From Pseudomonadota bacterium (lineage in GTDB: Bacteria > Pseudomonadota > Alphaproteobacteria > Paracaedibacterales > JAKBAR01): a DNA stretch of 40,535 bases. The notes under the pieces were generated by a model. The model had not been told where the DNA came from. It did no database searches and worked only from the letters and a program-made list of their open reading frames with translations. Positions 17,473-27,113 of the stretch are shown here, piece after piece. The stretch spans positions 1 to 40,535 of the forward strand of contig JAKBAR010000007.1 of NCBI GenBank assembly GCA_021808925.1, read 5' to 3'. Position numbers and translations under genes: made by a program. How positions within the stretch are numbered: position 1 is the stretch's first letter; every line of letters starts with the position of its first letter.

Positions 17473-18210
17473 TTAATTAAAATTTAAAAATTCTTTTATT
17501 AGTCCAGTTTCTATTTGGTTTTTCGAAACAGCGTCAACTAAATTCATAAAAACATCAGATATGCCATTATATTGAAATTTATCTAACTCTATATTTGACT
17601 TAATGGCATCGTAATGCTCCATCGAGATAGTATTATGGAATATATGAACTGGATGGAACAAATAAACCTTGCATCCGTTTGAATTGATTAATGTTTCTGG
17701 CTCTAGCTTTTGCTTTCCAAGTAAATAATAATCATCAGCCCAAAAAAAAGGTACTCTTGCAAGGCAACCACTGGGTGTGTAAAGTTCGAATGGCTGAATA
17801 TTCTCTATGCCTGGCATACAGATTGAACTATCAATAATTCTCGAGCCAAAATATTTATTTAATAAATCGTATAACTTACCATGTTGGTAAACACAATGAG
17901 TGCGAATAGATACGGCTTGCGGAGCTAATTCTTTACAATAATTAAAAATTTCTTCTTCTGTTTTCCCTTGTGTGCTCCCGGGTAGAAAGTTGGGATGTAT
18001 ACCTATCTCAAATAAGCTTGGATAATCTTTTAATTTATCCAATGTAAGGCTATGATGAGTGGCAAAAAAAGTGGCTTTTAGACTTTTCTCTATGCAAATA
18101 TCAATAATATGATCAACCATGTGATCTGGCGCCCAGTCAACATCAAAGGTTAGAAAAATTTTATTCCTCAATTGCAAGGGCGATACCATCTTTTCCAAAT
18201 TTATTGCCAT
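17473..18210 (-). CDS. Polysaccharide deacetylase-like protein (WbmS-type)
   Basis: A 245-aa NodB-fold protein. IFLTFDVDWAPDHMVD (residues 18-33) holds the metal-binding Asp pair, and ATFFATHHSLT and FEIGIHPNFLPGS hold His residues of the carbohydrate esterase 4 fold. IRTHCVYQHG and YLFHPVHIFH complete the pattern. It resembles the WbmS-type deacetylase-like proteins of Bordetella O-antigen loci, whose exact reaction is not settled. It lacks a signal peptide, so it should act in the cytoplasm on a sugar precursor, for instance to free an amino group for later acylation. The first 50 bases overlap the propeller gene; Met8 (start at 18189) is an alternative start. Confidence 0.7.
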   Translation of the reverse strand: MAINLEKMVSPLQLRNKIFLTFDVDWAPDHMVDHIIDICIEKSLKATFFATHHSLTLDKLKDYPSLFEIGIHPNFLPGSTQGKTEEEIFNYCKELAPQAVSIRTHCVYQHGKLYDLLNKYFGSRIIDSSICMPGIENIQPFELYTPSGCLARVPFFWADDYYLLGKQKLEPETLINSNGCKVYLFHPVHIFHNTISMEHYDAIKSNIELDKFQYNGISDVFMNLVDAVSKNQIETGLIKEFLNFN

Positions 18211-19099
18211 TATAAAACATATACTTTTTGCCTTTATGAACGATCACAGCGGGGTAGGCTACAGCTTCATTTTCCCAAGGCTCATCTGAAGGGTGAATGC
18301 CCGCAAGGTGATCCATGCGCTCAAACGTATAACCACCATCCGTTGATTCAGCGTATCCTATTCGATAACCTTGCTTGCCGCAATTATAGGAAAACCAGGC
18401 TTTATAAAGACCATCTTCATTAATAATCCAGGGACGTGCGATATTAGTTTCACTAGGATAGAAATGTGCAATTGAAACTAATCCTTCTCTTTTCCACTCT
18501 ATCCCATCTTTTGATTCTGCATATTTAATATGGTAGTGCGATTGATAATCAGCCCCATCAAAAGTCCATTTAAAGCAAGAAACATACCACATGCGATAAA
18601 TTCCACTTTCTTTGATCACATATGGCCCAGTGATATTGCATGGATCGTACTGTGATACGCTTAAAATTGGAGCCACTGAAAACTTAGTCAGATTTTTAAA
18701 ATCTTGACTCATAGCAGCTAAACCAATACCTGTATGATAAAGAGGCAGCTTTCCTTGAGTAAAACCTATAGTATAGATAAAATAATTACCATCTATATTT
18801 TCCACTACAGAAGATGGATAAATTCCATGCTGGTCAAAGCAGCCCAATTCACCTAGTTTTAGCCGTGGTAAAGATTCATAGTTTATTACCTTTAAAGTTT
18901 CCATATCAAAATCAAAGCTGAAAGTTTGAGTGAGATTATCTTCATTTCTGGAGCCATAGAAAAATCTATATATATTCTCTGATATTTTAACAGGAGTTGG
19001 ATGTTGACAATGAGATACAGAATAACTGGTATTCGCAGGCGATACTATCAGGCCCATTTTCTTCCATTTCTGCACTTGTACTATCCTCTCTTTTTCCAA
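18161..19099 (-). CDS. Five-bladed beta-propeller protein (GH43-like)
   Basis: A 312-aa protein with repeating blades typical of the GH32/43/62/68 fold: YRFFYGSRNEDN, YFIYTIGFTQGK, GIYRMWYVSCFKW, IKYAESKDGIEW, GLYKAWFSYNC, IGYAESTDGGYTF, AVIVHKGKKYMFYNGN. The text YAESxDGxxW repeated at each blade is usual for this fold. There is no signal peptide, so it is not a secreted glycosidase of the ordinary kind. Similar proteins occur in surface-glycan loci with no known reaction; a sugar-nucleotide or transferase role is possible. It overlaps the upstream methyltransferase by 19 bases and the deacetylase by 50, which suggests tight coupling. Confidence 0.65.
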   Translation of the reverse strand: MEKERIVQVQKWKKMGLIVSPANTSYSVSHCQHPTPVKISENIYRFFYGSRNEDNLTQTFSFDFDMETLKVINYESLPRLKLGELGCFDQHGIYPSSVVENIDGNYFIYTIGFTQGKLPLYHTGIGLAAMSQDFKNLTKFSVAPILSVSQYDPCNITGPYVIKESGIYRMWYVSCFKWTFDGADYQSHYHIKYAESKDGIEWKREGLVSIAHFYPSETNIARPWIINEDGLYKAWFSYNCGKQGYRIGYAESTDGGYTFERMDHLAGIHPSDEPWENEAVAYPAVIVHKGKKYMFYNGNKFGKDGIALAIEE

Positions 19100-19878
19100 A
19101 CATAACCTTTTAGATGCCCGATATTTTCAAAATCAGGTATTTTTTTTGCTATTTTAAAAGCTACATCATTTAATTTATGATCATATCTAGGCTTTTCAGG
19201 TGCAACAAAAAGTGGCTGCAATATTCTGGTTAAAAAATAATACATGCCAAAAGAATGCACCTTTACAAGATCAAATTGCGGTGTCATAAATTCTTTTAAT
19301 TCTTTTTCTGAGAATAAAAGGCGATCGTAATCACCACATCCACCTTCAGATACTTCACTTAACCCGAACATCTTTCTAAAATTATTCAGAATTGCTAAGC
19401 CTTCTATTGTAGCTTCAAACATGACATACAAACCATTTGGCTGCAAAACTCTTGCAATTTCTGAAAGAGCTTGTTTTTGAGTTTCAAAATTCAATAAAGC
19501 AATTAATACTCGATGAGTTGTTACAACATCAAAATTTTCAGATTCAAAAGATAAATCAAGGGCAGAACCTTGATAAAAATTAATTCTATCGCGTAAATCG
19601 TTAAATTGTGAAGTGAGGGTTTTCTGTGCAAAATCAACCATACTTTGAGCAAAATCAACGCCTGTAACATTAGCTGCAATTTTGGCATATTCAAAACAGG
19701 CGACTCCTGGCCCAGAGCCAACATCTAACACTTTGGAATTCGAAGTTAAATACTGGGTAGCACAATCTATTTCTAAATTGCGCAAATTATAATCAAAAGC
19801 TGTAACTGTATTGTCTTCTTGAGAACCAACCTTCTCATAGTGCTCATGAAGTTTTTTTTCTCTTTCTAACACACTCAT
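19081..19878 (-). CDS. SAM-dependent methyltransferase
   Basis: A 265-aa class I methyltransferase with clear motif I (KVLDVGSGPGVACFEYAK, about residues 45-62), motif II GVDFAQSM, motif IV NFDVVTTHRVLIAL and VLQPNGLYVMFEATIEG. It is the cleanest of the methyltransferases in the operon. It starts ten bases after the NeuD-like gene and its end overlaps the propeller gene. The most likely job is N- or O-methylation of a sugar precursor or a glycan end group. The target is not readable from sequence. Confidence 0.78.
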   Translation of the reverse strand: MSVLEREKKLHEHYEKVGSQEDNTVTAFDYNLRNLEIDCATQYLTSNSKVLDVGSGPGVACFEYAKIAANVTGVDFAQSMVDFAQKTLTSQFNDLRDRINFYQGSALDLSFESENFDVVTTHRVLIALLNFETQKQALSEIARVLQPNGLYVMFEATIEGLAILNNFRKMFGLSEVSEGGCGDYDRLLFSEKELKEFMTPQFDLVKVHSFGMYYFLTRILQPLFVAPEKPRYDHKLNDVAFKIAKKIPDFENIGHLKGYVWKKRG

Positions 19879-19887
19879 AATTTACAT

Positions 19888-20547
19888 TTACCTCAAAAAA
19901 TATTCTGAATTTTTATCTAAAATAATACCTTTGGGTGCGGTAATTACTTGGTTATCTAAGATTTTTTTCGTAACCAAAGCACCAGCAGCAATTAAAGATT
20001 TTTTGCCTGTTATTGTGCCATCAACAATAGTAGAATTAACTCCAAAGAAATTTTGCTCTCCAATATTGCAAAACCCTGAAATGACTACGTGAGAGGTTAA
20101 AAACGAATAACTGCCTATATTAGAATGATGACCAATATGGTTACCGCTCCACATTATTACGCCATCACCAATTGAAACAAAAGGCTGTATATTGTTATTT
20201 TCAAAAACAAATACGTTATCACCAACTGCATTATTTTTGTTCCAAAAAGTTGCTTTAGAAGAAATATATGATAATAGTTTATAACCCTTAGCGCGTGCCT
20301 GTTCACAAAAATTTTTACGCAATGAATTCATTTGGCGATAACCAATTGCCACAAACATTTCATAGTGCTTTGGAGGAAAATGACTTTCGACAGTTTCAAA
20401 ATTGACTAATGGTCTATCACAAAAAGAATCACTGTCAGGATTTTCTGAACAGAATGCAACCACTTCATAGGCACTATCACAAGTTAAATAAAAATCAACA
20501 AGTTCTGCTAAAGTGCCAGTTCCAAAAATTACGGCTTTTTTTTTCAT
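19888..20547 (-). CDS. NeuD/PglD-like sugar acyltransferase
   Basis: A 219-aa protein of the PglD/NeuD type. The N-terminal Rossmann part is KKKAVIFGTGTLAELVDFYL (residues 2-21), which binds the nucleotide sugar. A left-handed beta-helix follows from about residue 105 (VGDNVFVFENNNIQPFVSIG, GVIMWSGNHIGHHSNIGSYS, VISGFCNIGEQNFFG) with the conserved His pair in GNHIGHHS. The family transfers acetyl to amino groups of UDP-sugars with acetyl-CoA. The ATG overlaps the FemAB-like stop (ATGA). A substrate such as an amino-sugar uronic acid made by the aminotransferase in this operon is likely. Confidence 0.8.
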   Translation of the reverse strand: MKKKAVIFGTGTLAELVDFYLTCDSAYEVVAFCSENPDSDSFCDRPLVNFETVESHFPPKHYEMFVAIGYRQMNSLRKNFCEQARAKGYKLLSYISSKATFWNKNNAVGDNVFVFENNNIQPFVSIGDGVIMWSGNHIGHHSNIGSYSFLTSHVVISGFCNIGEQNFFGVNSTIVDGTITGKKSLIAAGALVTKKILDNQVITAPKGIILDKNSEYFLR

Positions 20548-21566
20548 TGTGTCATTACCTGCTTATTAAAATTAAAAACATAAAAATCTGGATAAAGCTC
20601 CAAAATTTCCTCAGGTGATTTATCTAAAATTCCTTGTTTTTTAATATAAGTATAGTATTGATATGGGTAATCTGCAGATCCCATTTGCTTTTTAAAACGA
20701 TAAACACCTTTTTGGGTAAGCCATGTTCCACCCCAATTAAACCATTTAAAGTTATGCTTCATTGCATCAAGAAGAGCATGATATAGAATTAACGACATTG
20801 GCTGATGAATACGTTCTTGTTCTAACACAACCGGAGTAAAGTATTCAGCTGTTTTATTAAAATAAAACATTAATAGCCCGGCAACAGGGCGATTTTCTCG
20901 ATAAGCTATAAAAATTTTAAAATCTTCTCTAGGCTCAAAATATTTATGAATTTTAGAAAAAAAGTCATCTGTTTTAAATTTTCTATTATGCTTTTTCATC
21001 TCATTTTGATGAACTGATCTGATAAAATCAATTTGAAAGTTATCTTCAATAACCGTTACTTCATGTTTTTGTGCTCGCCTAATCTCATTCCTACGATTAC
21101 CATCAATTATTTTAAAAATAGCTTCTTCATGATTTTTATACCCACCTATAGAAGTCAGCTGACCTATTCTTTGATCTTTCATATTGTGAGCTGGGGGAGT
21201 TCCAAGCAAATTAAGGGGATTTTCAACGACCGTTGCGCTAGATACATTACTAGACGCAATGAATCGATTATATTCATTAAACAGTGCTTGAGTAAAAATA
21301 GTATTATTTGAAATTACACCTCCATTACTACCATAATAAGGTAATGAATTGACAACTTTTCCTAAAGGTCCATCTTTTATCATTAAAGGCAATGCCGCAA
21401 CAATTTTGCCGTTTTCATAAGCTAGTAAATACCTAGATTCGCAACCTAATAGATCTTCTAAAAAATCTTTATATCTGGTTGAGTGATAAAAAAGAGAATG
21501 CTCATTTGAAAGTAAAAATTCTTCGTACTCTGCATAACGAAATTTATCTAGTATTTCTATTTTCAC
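20544..21566 (-). CDS. FemAB/GNAT-like aminoacyl or acyl transferase
   Basis: The 340-aa product has two GNAT-like halves of the FemAB-like type. The first half has LFYHSTRYKDFLEDLLGCES and NSLPYYGSNGGVIS. The second has NEIRRAQKHEVTV, FKIFIAYRENRPVAGLLMFY, and WFNWGGTWLTQKGVYRFKKQMG, typical of the FemAB-like family seen in exopolysaccharide loci. I choose the GTG at 21566 rather than the ATG at 21602: the GTG shares a base with the asnB stop (TAGTG) and the protein then begins VKIEILDKF. It probably adds an amino acid or acyl group to the glycan. That function is inferred. Confidence 0.65.
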   Translation of the reverse strand: MKIEILDKFRYAEYEEFLLSNEHSLFYHSTRYKDFLEDLLGCESRYLLAYENGKIVAALPLMIKDGPLGKVVNSLPYYGSNGGVISNNTIFTQALFNEYNRFIASSNVSSATVVENPLNLLGTPPAHNMKDQRIGQLTSIGGYKNHEEAIFKIIDGNRRNEIRRAQKHEVTVIEDNFQIDFIRSVHQNEMKKHNRKFKTDDFFSKIHKYFEPREDFKIFIAYRENRPVAGLLMFYFNKTAEYFTPVVLEQERIHQPMSLILYHALLDAMKHNFKWFNWGGTWLTQKGVYRFKKQMGSADYPYQYYTYIKKQGILDKSPEEILELYPDFYVFNFNKQVMTQ

Positions 21567-23392
21567 TATTGAAAGACCCTTTTCAAATACAACAAAGACC
21601 AAATAGCCAATCGATTATTATTCTCGCCAGACGCATGCTCTGTGAAAATTTTATTAACTATACTCTGATCAAAGACGGCAGAAACATCAGATAATTCTTT
21701 TCGCACATATTCTATACTTTCCCCCCTGAACCAAGAAGCATCAGGAGATGAAAAGCCTTGCTTTTTATTTTCTGTCACTTGCTTGTCCAGATTCTTTGAA
21801 AGTGTTTGACGCAACAAATACTTACCATCTTTGTTAGCACCTATTTTACTCGCCAGATCATTCTCGTCAACTTTAGTGGAATGATTTTTGATCTTCAGGT
21901 GCATTGGAACCTGCATCGAAAAATCAACTAAATCATTATCTAAAAATGGAACGCGGGTTTCTAAGCTATGCGCCATGCTCAGTTTATCTTCGACTACAAG
22001 CAACCCATGAAGAAAGGTCTTTGCTTCTAAATACAGACTTGCGTTTAAAGATTCATCAGGAGTTAAATAATCTTTTTTGATATATTTAAAAATGTCAGAA
22101 AAAATATCCTTTGTCCAAACATGCTTAACCTCTTCCCAAATAGGTGCAAGCAAATCCTTAAGAAGCGCATTTGGAATAAGACGTTGCCATTTTAAATAAT
22201 AAGCATCAATAAAAGCATCAAAACCTATATCCTTATCTGTATAAAAATAGCGCCACGAGTAGCCTCCAAAAAGCTCATCTCCACCACATCCTGACAAAAC
22301 AACTTTACCAAATTTGCTAGCAAGCTTTGCCGCATAATAATTGGGATAGCTTTGACCTACTCTTGGCTCTTCCAGGTGATAAACGTATTTATCCATGCAC
22401 CGCTCCATATCACCCGCTTTAAGAACCATTTCATAATGTTCAGTTTTCGCGAGATACGAGATATGCTCCGCCTTTGCGCGTTCATCAAAAGATAATTCTA
22501 ATCCACTCGCAGAACTTAGATCAAAACCAATGGTAAAGGTTTTCATGCTGGGTAAGAATTGTGAGGCAACCATGGTGATAGCCCCAGAATCAATGCCACC
22601 GCTTAAGTAGGCATTAAGATGTACATCACTTATAAGCTGGCGCTGAACAGCTTGTTTAAAGAGACGATCAGTTTCTTGGGTTGCCTCTTCTTCAGAGATT
22701 TTTAAATCTCCAGAAAAATTAAAATCCCAGTACTGACATATATCAAACCTACCATTTTGGTGAACATGGGCATAATGTCCAGGCATTAACATATGGATAT
22801 CTTTAAAAAGAGTTCTGTGTGTAAAGAAGTTTTGAAATGTTAGATATTCCACTAAGCCTTCTTTATCAATTGACTTTTTATACAAGCCAGAGGCTTCGAT
22901 TCCTTTAACCTCTGATGCAAAAATAAAATGCTTATCATCCTTATAATAATAAAGGGGCTTTACACCAAAGCGATCTCGCGCAATAAATAGCTTTTTTTCT
23001 TTTTTGTCCCAAATAGCAAATGCAAACATGCCATTAAATTTATGAACGCACTTTTCTTGCCACTGCGCATAGGCTTTAAGAATAACCTCCGTATCGGTAT
23101 TAGAATGAAAATGATATCCAAGAGCCTCTAGCTCTATGCGGATTTCTTTAAAGTTATAAACTTCACCATTATAAGAAATTATATATCGACCATCACTGGT
23201 TTGCATGGGTTGATGGCCTGCAGGACTTAAGTCAATGATCGCAAGTCTTCTATGTCCAAGCCCAATGAATTCATCAATGTATTGCCCCTCACCATCAGGG
23301 CCGCGATGGATAAGGCTATCCGTCATTGCCTTAATTTGATTATGGGCAACGGATTGCCGATTAAAATTGACAATGCCTGCTATTCCGCACAT
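21566..23392 (-). CDS. asnB: Asparagine-synthase-like amidotransferase, copy 2
   Basis: A 608-aa enzyme with the usual AsnB length. The glutaminase domain has MCGIAGIVNF (Cys2), LIHRGPDGEGQ, GHRRLAIIDLSPAG and ISYNGEVYNF. The synthetase domain has NAYLSGGIDSGAITM (about residues 248-262) and VVLSGCGGDELFGGYSWR. It is related to copy 1 in the same operon but not identical, with a longer C-terminal part. Gln-dependent amidation of uronic acid carboxyls is the likely task. It starts one base after the DegT aminotransferase and is joined to the FemAB-like gene by one shared base. Confidence 0.87.
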   Translation of the reverse strand: MCGIAGIVNFNRQSVAHNQIKAMTDSLIHRGPDGEGQYIDEFIGLGHRRLAIIDLSPAGHQPMQTSDGRYIISYNGEVYNFKEIRIELEALGYHFHSNTDTEVILKAYAQWQEKCVHKFNGMFAFAIWDKKEKKLFIARDRFGVKPLYYYKDDKHFIFASEVKGIEASGLYKKSIDKEGLVEYLTFQNFFTHRTLFKDIHMLMPGHYAHVHQNGRFDICQYWDFNFSGDLKISEEEATQETDRLFKQAVQRQLISDVHLNAYLSGGIDSGAITMVASQFLPSMKTFTIGFDLSSASGLELSFDERAKAEHISYLAKTEHYEMVLKAGDMERCMDKYVYHLEEPRVGQSYPNYYAAKLASKFGKVVLSGCGGDELFGGYSWRYFYTDKDIGFDAFIDAYYLKWQRLIPNALLKDLLAPIWEEVKHVWTKDIFSDIFKYIKKDYLTPDESLNASLYLEAKTFLHGLLVVEDKLSMAHSLETRVPFLDNDLVDFSMQVPMHLKIKNHSTKVDENDLASKIGANKDGKYLLRQTLSKNLDKQVTENKKQGFSSPDASWFRGESIEYVRKELSDVSAVFDQSIVNKIFTEHASGENNNRLAIWSLLYLKRVFQ

Positions 23393-23393
23393 G

Positions 23394-24554
23394 TTAAATT
23401 GCTTTTAAAGCCTCAATAACATAATCAAAATCTTCCTTCACCATCTTGTTGTGAAGCGGGATGGCCATCGTATTTTCATCACAAGCTTTAGCTCCTGGAA
23501 AATCATCAGGATGAATGCCATATTTATCTTTATAAAAAGTCAACATGTGAATCGCATGAGTGCCCGGCCTTGTTGCAATACCCTTTGCTTGAAGAATATC
23601 CATAATGTCATTACGTGGCATCGGAGCTTTATGAGGATCCACATAACACACATACGCTTGCCATGCATGCTGGGTAATATCTTTGGATACCTGTTGGGGT
23701 TTTAACCACTCAATATTTTGTAATTGTTCATTATAATACTCAGCCCAAACTTGCCTTTCCCCGATAAATTGATGCAATTTAGAGAGTTGGACCAGCCCAA
23801 CAGCTGCTTGAAGGTCTGTCATTCTATAATTAAACCCCATCATTTTAAAATCAGGCAATATATAGGGTTTGAGACTATTATGACGTGCTTCTTCAGAAAT
23901 TTCGGCTCCGTGATTACGCATAATATCAGCTAGTCTGTTAAGCTCATTATCATTGGTCGTAACCATCCCACCTTCACCTGTTGTAATGGATTTTCGTGGA
24001 TGAAATGAGAATGCAGCCATATCTCCAAGAGAACCAGCCATACGCACCTTATATGAAGCACCCGCAGCACAAGCAGCATCTTCTAAAATCTTAACATGGG
24101 GCGGAATAACCGAACGGATTGCATCGATATCAGCGCATAAACCAAAAAGATGCACAGGTATGATGGCTTTTGTACGCACTGTAATTTTTGCAGCGATATC
24201 CTCAACCTTAATATTAAAAGTATTAGTGTCTACATCACAAAAAACAGGCGTTGCACCACAATATAAAACAACATTGGCTGTTGCTACCCAGGTAAAAGCT
24301 GGTACAATCACTTCATCTCCAGGCCCTACGCCCATAGCAGCGAGCGCCAAATGAAGACCAGTTGTACAGGATGTTACTGCCAAAGCATGATTAACGTTAT
24401 GCAGTGTTGCAAATTCTTTTTCAAATTGAGAAACTTTTGGTCCTTGTGTAAGCCAGCCACTAAGCAAGGGCTCACGCACTGCTTGCCACTCTTCATCTGT
24501 TAATGCAGGAATGGCTATAGGGATTTTTTTTAATTTTTCTACAGCTTGTGTCAT
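23394..24554 (-). CDS. DegT/DnrJ/EryC1/StrS aminotransferase
   Basis: A 386-aa PLP-dependent sugar aminotransferase. It starts with KIPIAIPALTDEEWQAV and PLLSGWLTQGPKVSQFE, then VTSCTTGLHLALAAM, AFTWVATANVVLYCGATPVF and ILEDAACAAGASYK. The PLP Lys is K188 in AAFSFHPRKSITTGEGG. It transfers an amino group, usually from Glu, to a keto-sugar nucleotide. It is intact, in contrast to the second aminotransferase at 25963-27020. The start overlaps the epimerase stop by one base. It differs from that broken copy in sequence, so they are not simple duplicates. Confidence 0.88.
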   Translation of the reverse strand: MTQAVEKLKKIPIAIPALTDEEWQAVREPLLSGWLTQGPKVSQFEKEFATLHNVNHALAVTSCTTGLHLALAAMGVGPGDEVIVPAFTWVATANVVLYCGATPVFCDVDTNTFNIKVEDIAAKITVRTKAIIPVHLFGLCADIDAIRSVIPPHVKILEDAACAAGASYKVRMAGSLGDMAAFSFHPRKSITTGEGGMVTTNDNELNRLADIMRNHGAEISEEARHNSLKPYILPDFKMMGFNYRMTDLQAAVGLVQLSKLHQFIGERQVWAEYYNEQLQNIEWLKPQQVSKDITQHAWQAYVCYVDPHKAPMPRNDIMDILQAKGIATRPGTHAIHMLTFYKDKYGIHPDDFPGAKACDENTMAIPLHNKMVKEDFDYVIEALKAI

Positions 24555-25543
24555 CAGGCCACCTTCGCTCTTCTCATGTCAACTTGATCAATATGTTTTT
24601 TGCGCCATTCAATAAGCTGCTTTAAACCTTCTTCTAAGGCAACACTTGCTTTGAAGCCAATTTGATCGATGGCTTTCTTTGGGCACCCTATACGATTTTT
24701 TACGAATGTAAGTCCAGCGGGCTCATATTGAACAGAAAGATTTGATCCTGTAATTTTTAAAATGATTTCAGCGAGTTCTTTAATCGATGTACGAATTCCA
24801 GTACCTACGTTATAAAATTCATCCACAGCATCTGCTTTCATGGCACACACATTGGCTTTGGCACAATCGCCTACATAAACAAAGTCATAAGCCTGAGAAC
24901 CATCCCCATACAGTGTTGGCGCAATTCCTTTATCTAAATTATCCAGCATTTTCATAATCACGGCGATATACGCACCACGATAGTCTTGGCGAGGACCATA
25001 CACATTCATGTAACGAAGACCAACAAAAGGTAGCTTGTAGCGATGATAATAAGCGCGCGCCATGGCTTCGCCTGCAATCTTGGTGGCCCCATAAAAATTA
25101 GTATTATTGAAAGGATGATCTTCATCCATCAGCTCACGCACTGCATCTCCATAAACAGACGCGGAAGACGAATAAACAAGCCTTTTAACGCCCTGGGCAA
25201 CACATGCATCTAAAATGTTAAACGTACCTTCTACATTCACATTAAACGCAGACCTTGGGAATTCGTGACATTGCAAAAGCCATAACGCTGCAAAATGGAA
25301 AACGCCATCAGCCCCTTTAAACGCTTCATTCAGAATATCTGTTTGGCAAATATCACCACCAATTTCAAAAACACGAACGCGCGGATCTTTAAGTGCATTT
25401 TCTATGTTGCCATAAGTACCACGAGCAAAATTATCATAAATAATGAGTTCTTTAATATCTTCTTTTAAGAGTTCATCAACCGTATGAGAGCCAATAAGCC
25501 CAGCACCACCTACGACAACAAGTTTTTTACCAATTAAATTCAT
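24554..25543 (-). CDS. NAD-dependent sugar epimerase/dehydratase
   Basis: A 329-aa extended short-chain dehydrogenase. The NAD-binding loop is VVVGGAGLIGSH (residues 9-20). Catalytic residues are SSSAS (about 125-129) and Tyr151 with Lys155 in FYGATKIAGE. YDFVYVGDCAKAN and FYNVGTGIRTSIKEL are family marks. It would epimerise or dehydrate a UDP- or GDP-sugar. The sequence is closer to epimerases than to 4,6-dehydratases, but the substrate cannot be read. Its last base overlaps the DegT start. It acts in the cytoplasm in sugar-precursor synthesis. Confidence 0.83.
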   Translation of the reverse strand: MNLIGKKLVVVGGAGLIGSHTVDELLKEDIKELIIYDNFARGTYGNIENALKDPRVRVFEIGGDICQTDILNEAFKGADGVFHFAALWLLQCHEFPRSAFNVNVEGTFNILDACVAQGVKRLVYSSSASVYGDAVRELMDEDHPFNNTNFYGATKIAGEAMARAYYHRYKLPFVGLRYMNVYGPRQDYRGAYIAVIMKMLDNLDKGIAPTLYGDGSQAYDFVYVGDCAKANVCAMKADAVDEFYNVGTGIRTSIKELAEIILKITGSNLSVQYEPAGLTFVKNRIGCPKKAIDQIGFKASVALEEGLKQLIEWRKKHIDQVDMRRAKVA

Positions 25544-25572
25544 AACTTATATCCTCAATTAAATGCATCTTG

Positions 25573-25962
25573 TCAGTTCATGTAATATTTCATTTCAATC
25601 AAATTGCTTAATGGATCGACCATAAAAAAACTAAAGTGCCACCCATGCTGTTCTTTATATCGATCAAAAAGGTCTTCAAAAAATGGGGCACCTGTATCCT
25701 TGCATTTTTTGTAAGTTGCATCGAAATCTTCTTTTTTATCAAAAATAACTCTATAATGACGAGGGCACATTGCAACTTCTTTAGAGACACCCTCTGGGTT
25801 TAGATGCGTTACAACCTGATGGCCAAAAAAATTGAAAATGACATAATGGCCATATTCACGTCCTATAGTTGTCCCAACAGATTTTGTATAAAATTCTTTT
25901 GATTGATTAAGATCGTGCGTTGGAATCGCAAGATGAAAAATTGTGATATCTGAATCATCCAT
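25573..25962 (-). CDS. VOC (glyoxalase-like) family protein
   Basis: A 129-aa two-half vicinal-oxygen-chelate fold protein. TIFHLAIPTHDLNQSKEFYT carries the first metal ligand candidate (His10). FNFFGHQVVTH (His48 or His53) and LIEMKYY near the C-terminus (Glu) give others, and DPLSNLIEMK is the usual ending. The members include dioxygenases, isomerases and resistance enzymes; the role here is unknown. It sits between the broken aminotransferase and the epimerase in the operon. Its ATG falls inside the last codons of the aminotransferase remnant. Confidence 0.7.
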   Translation of the reverse strand: MDDSDITIFHLAIPTHDLNQSKEFYTKSVGTTIGREYGHYVIFNFFGHQVVTHLNPEGVSKEVAMCPRHYRVIFDKKEDFDATYKKCKDTGAPFFEDLFDRYKEQHGWHFSFFMVDPLSNLIEMKYYMN

Positions 25963-27020
25963 TTAATCGAGTTTATAACTGTAAAAGCCTCATTCTCTCC
26001 CACATACCCACTCATGGGCAAACTCAGCACGCATTCGGATAAGTTTTCACAAATGGGCAACGCAGAACCTGTTGCGGTGGGATAATGTTTATAAGCCGTT
26101 TGTAAATGCAGGGGTTTGACGTAATAAACCATTGTCAGGAGCCAACCTCTTTCAGATTAGACATCAGCTTTGAACGGTCTATGTGTTCAGTCAGCAAAAC
26201 AGTATACTGCGCCCAAGCGGAGGTGGCCCCATCAATGACTTTTGGAACGTTGACCATATCTTTTAACGCGTCATTATAAGTATCCGCTGTTTTTTGGCGA
26301 GGGATCAATTCATCAGGAAATATTTTGAGTTTCTCAATTAAAATAGCTGCTTGAATAGTATCGAGCCTGCCGTTCATGCCAATGCGCACGTTGTCGTACT
26401 TATCAGATCCTTGCCCATATACGCGTAAAGATTTAATAACAGCTGCCAGGCCCTCACCGTTGGTAAATATTTCACCGCCATCACCGTAGCAACCAAGAGG
26501 TTTCGCCGGGAAAAAGTTTGTTGTACTATGTCGCCAATATTGCCAACTTTATGGCCTTTGTAAGAAGCGCCAAAACTTTGGCCTCCATCGGCCATAACCC
26601 AAAGACCATATTCATCAGCGATCGCTTGAATGGCATTGTAATCAGCAGGCTGGCCAAAAAAATCCACGGGGATAATATCTGCAGGCTTTAGCCCTAATTT
26701 TTTAGCTTGATTAATTCCCTGATCAAGGCTTTTTGGATCCATATTATAGGTATCTTCTAGATAATCAATGAATACAAGCGTTGCACCGACCCAGAATACA
26801 ACTTCGGCAGTGGCCGCAAAAGTGAATGATGGTACGAAGATAGCATCACCAGGACCTACATTTTTGGCCATGAGCCCAAGCCCTAAAGCATCCATTCCAT
26901 TAGCGCATGATATGGCGTGTTTCACACCACAAAATTTAACCGACCGCTTTTAATAACGGGGACAACTTCACCTACTATCTTATCTTCAATGTATGGCTTG
27001 GGTAGATTGATTTTACGCAT
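25963..27020 (-). pseudogene. wbpE: WbpE-like DegT aminotransferase, frameshifted
   Basis: The full aminotransferase can be followed through three or more frames from ATG 27020 (MRKINLPKPYIEDKIVGEVV). A first break near 26930 leads to KHAISCANGMDALGLGLMA, ... VPSFTFAATAEVVFW ... ADGGQSFGASYKGHKVGNIG. Near 26530 the frame shifts again to NFFPAKPLGCYGDGG, which holds the PLP Lys, then RVYGQGSDKYDNVRIG and GRLDTIQAAILIEKL. Near 26135 a third shift leads to VYYVKPLHLQTAYKHYP and SLPMSGYV. The last frame has no stop before 25863. The order matches UDP-3-keto-GlcNAcA aminotransferases (WbpE type), partner of WbpB and WbpD. It is probably dead unless the breaks are sequencing errors. Confidence 0.82.
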
Positions 27021-27113
27021 TTTTCAATTTATTTCTTATCGAAGACATAGATTTTCATGTAGCGCTGCGCTAATTGTGATTTTGAGTCAATCAACTGCAT
27101 AGGCTGGATCATC

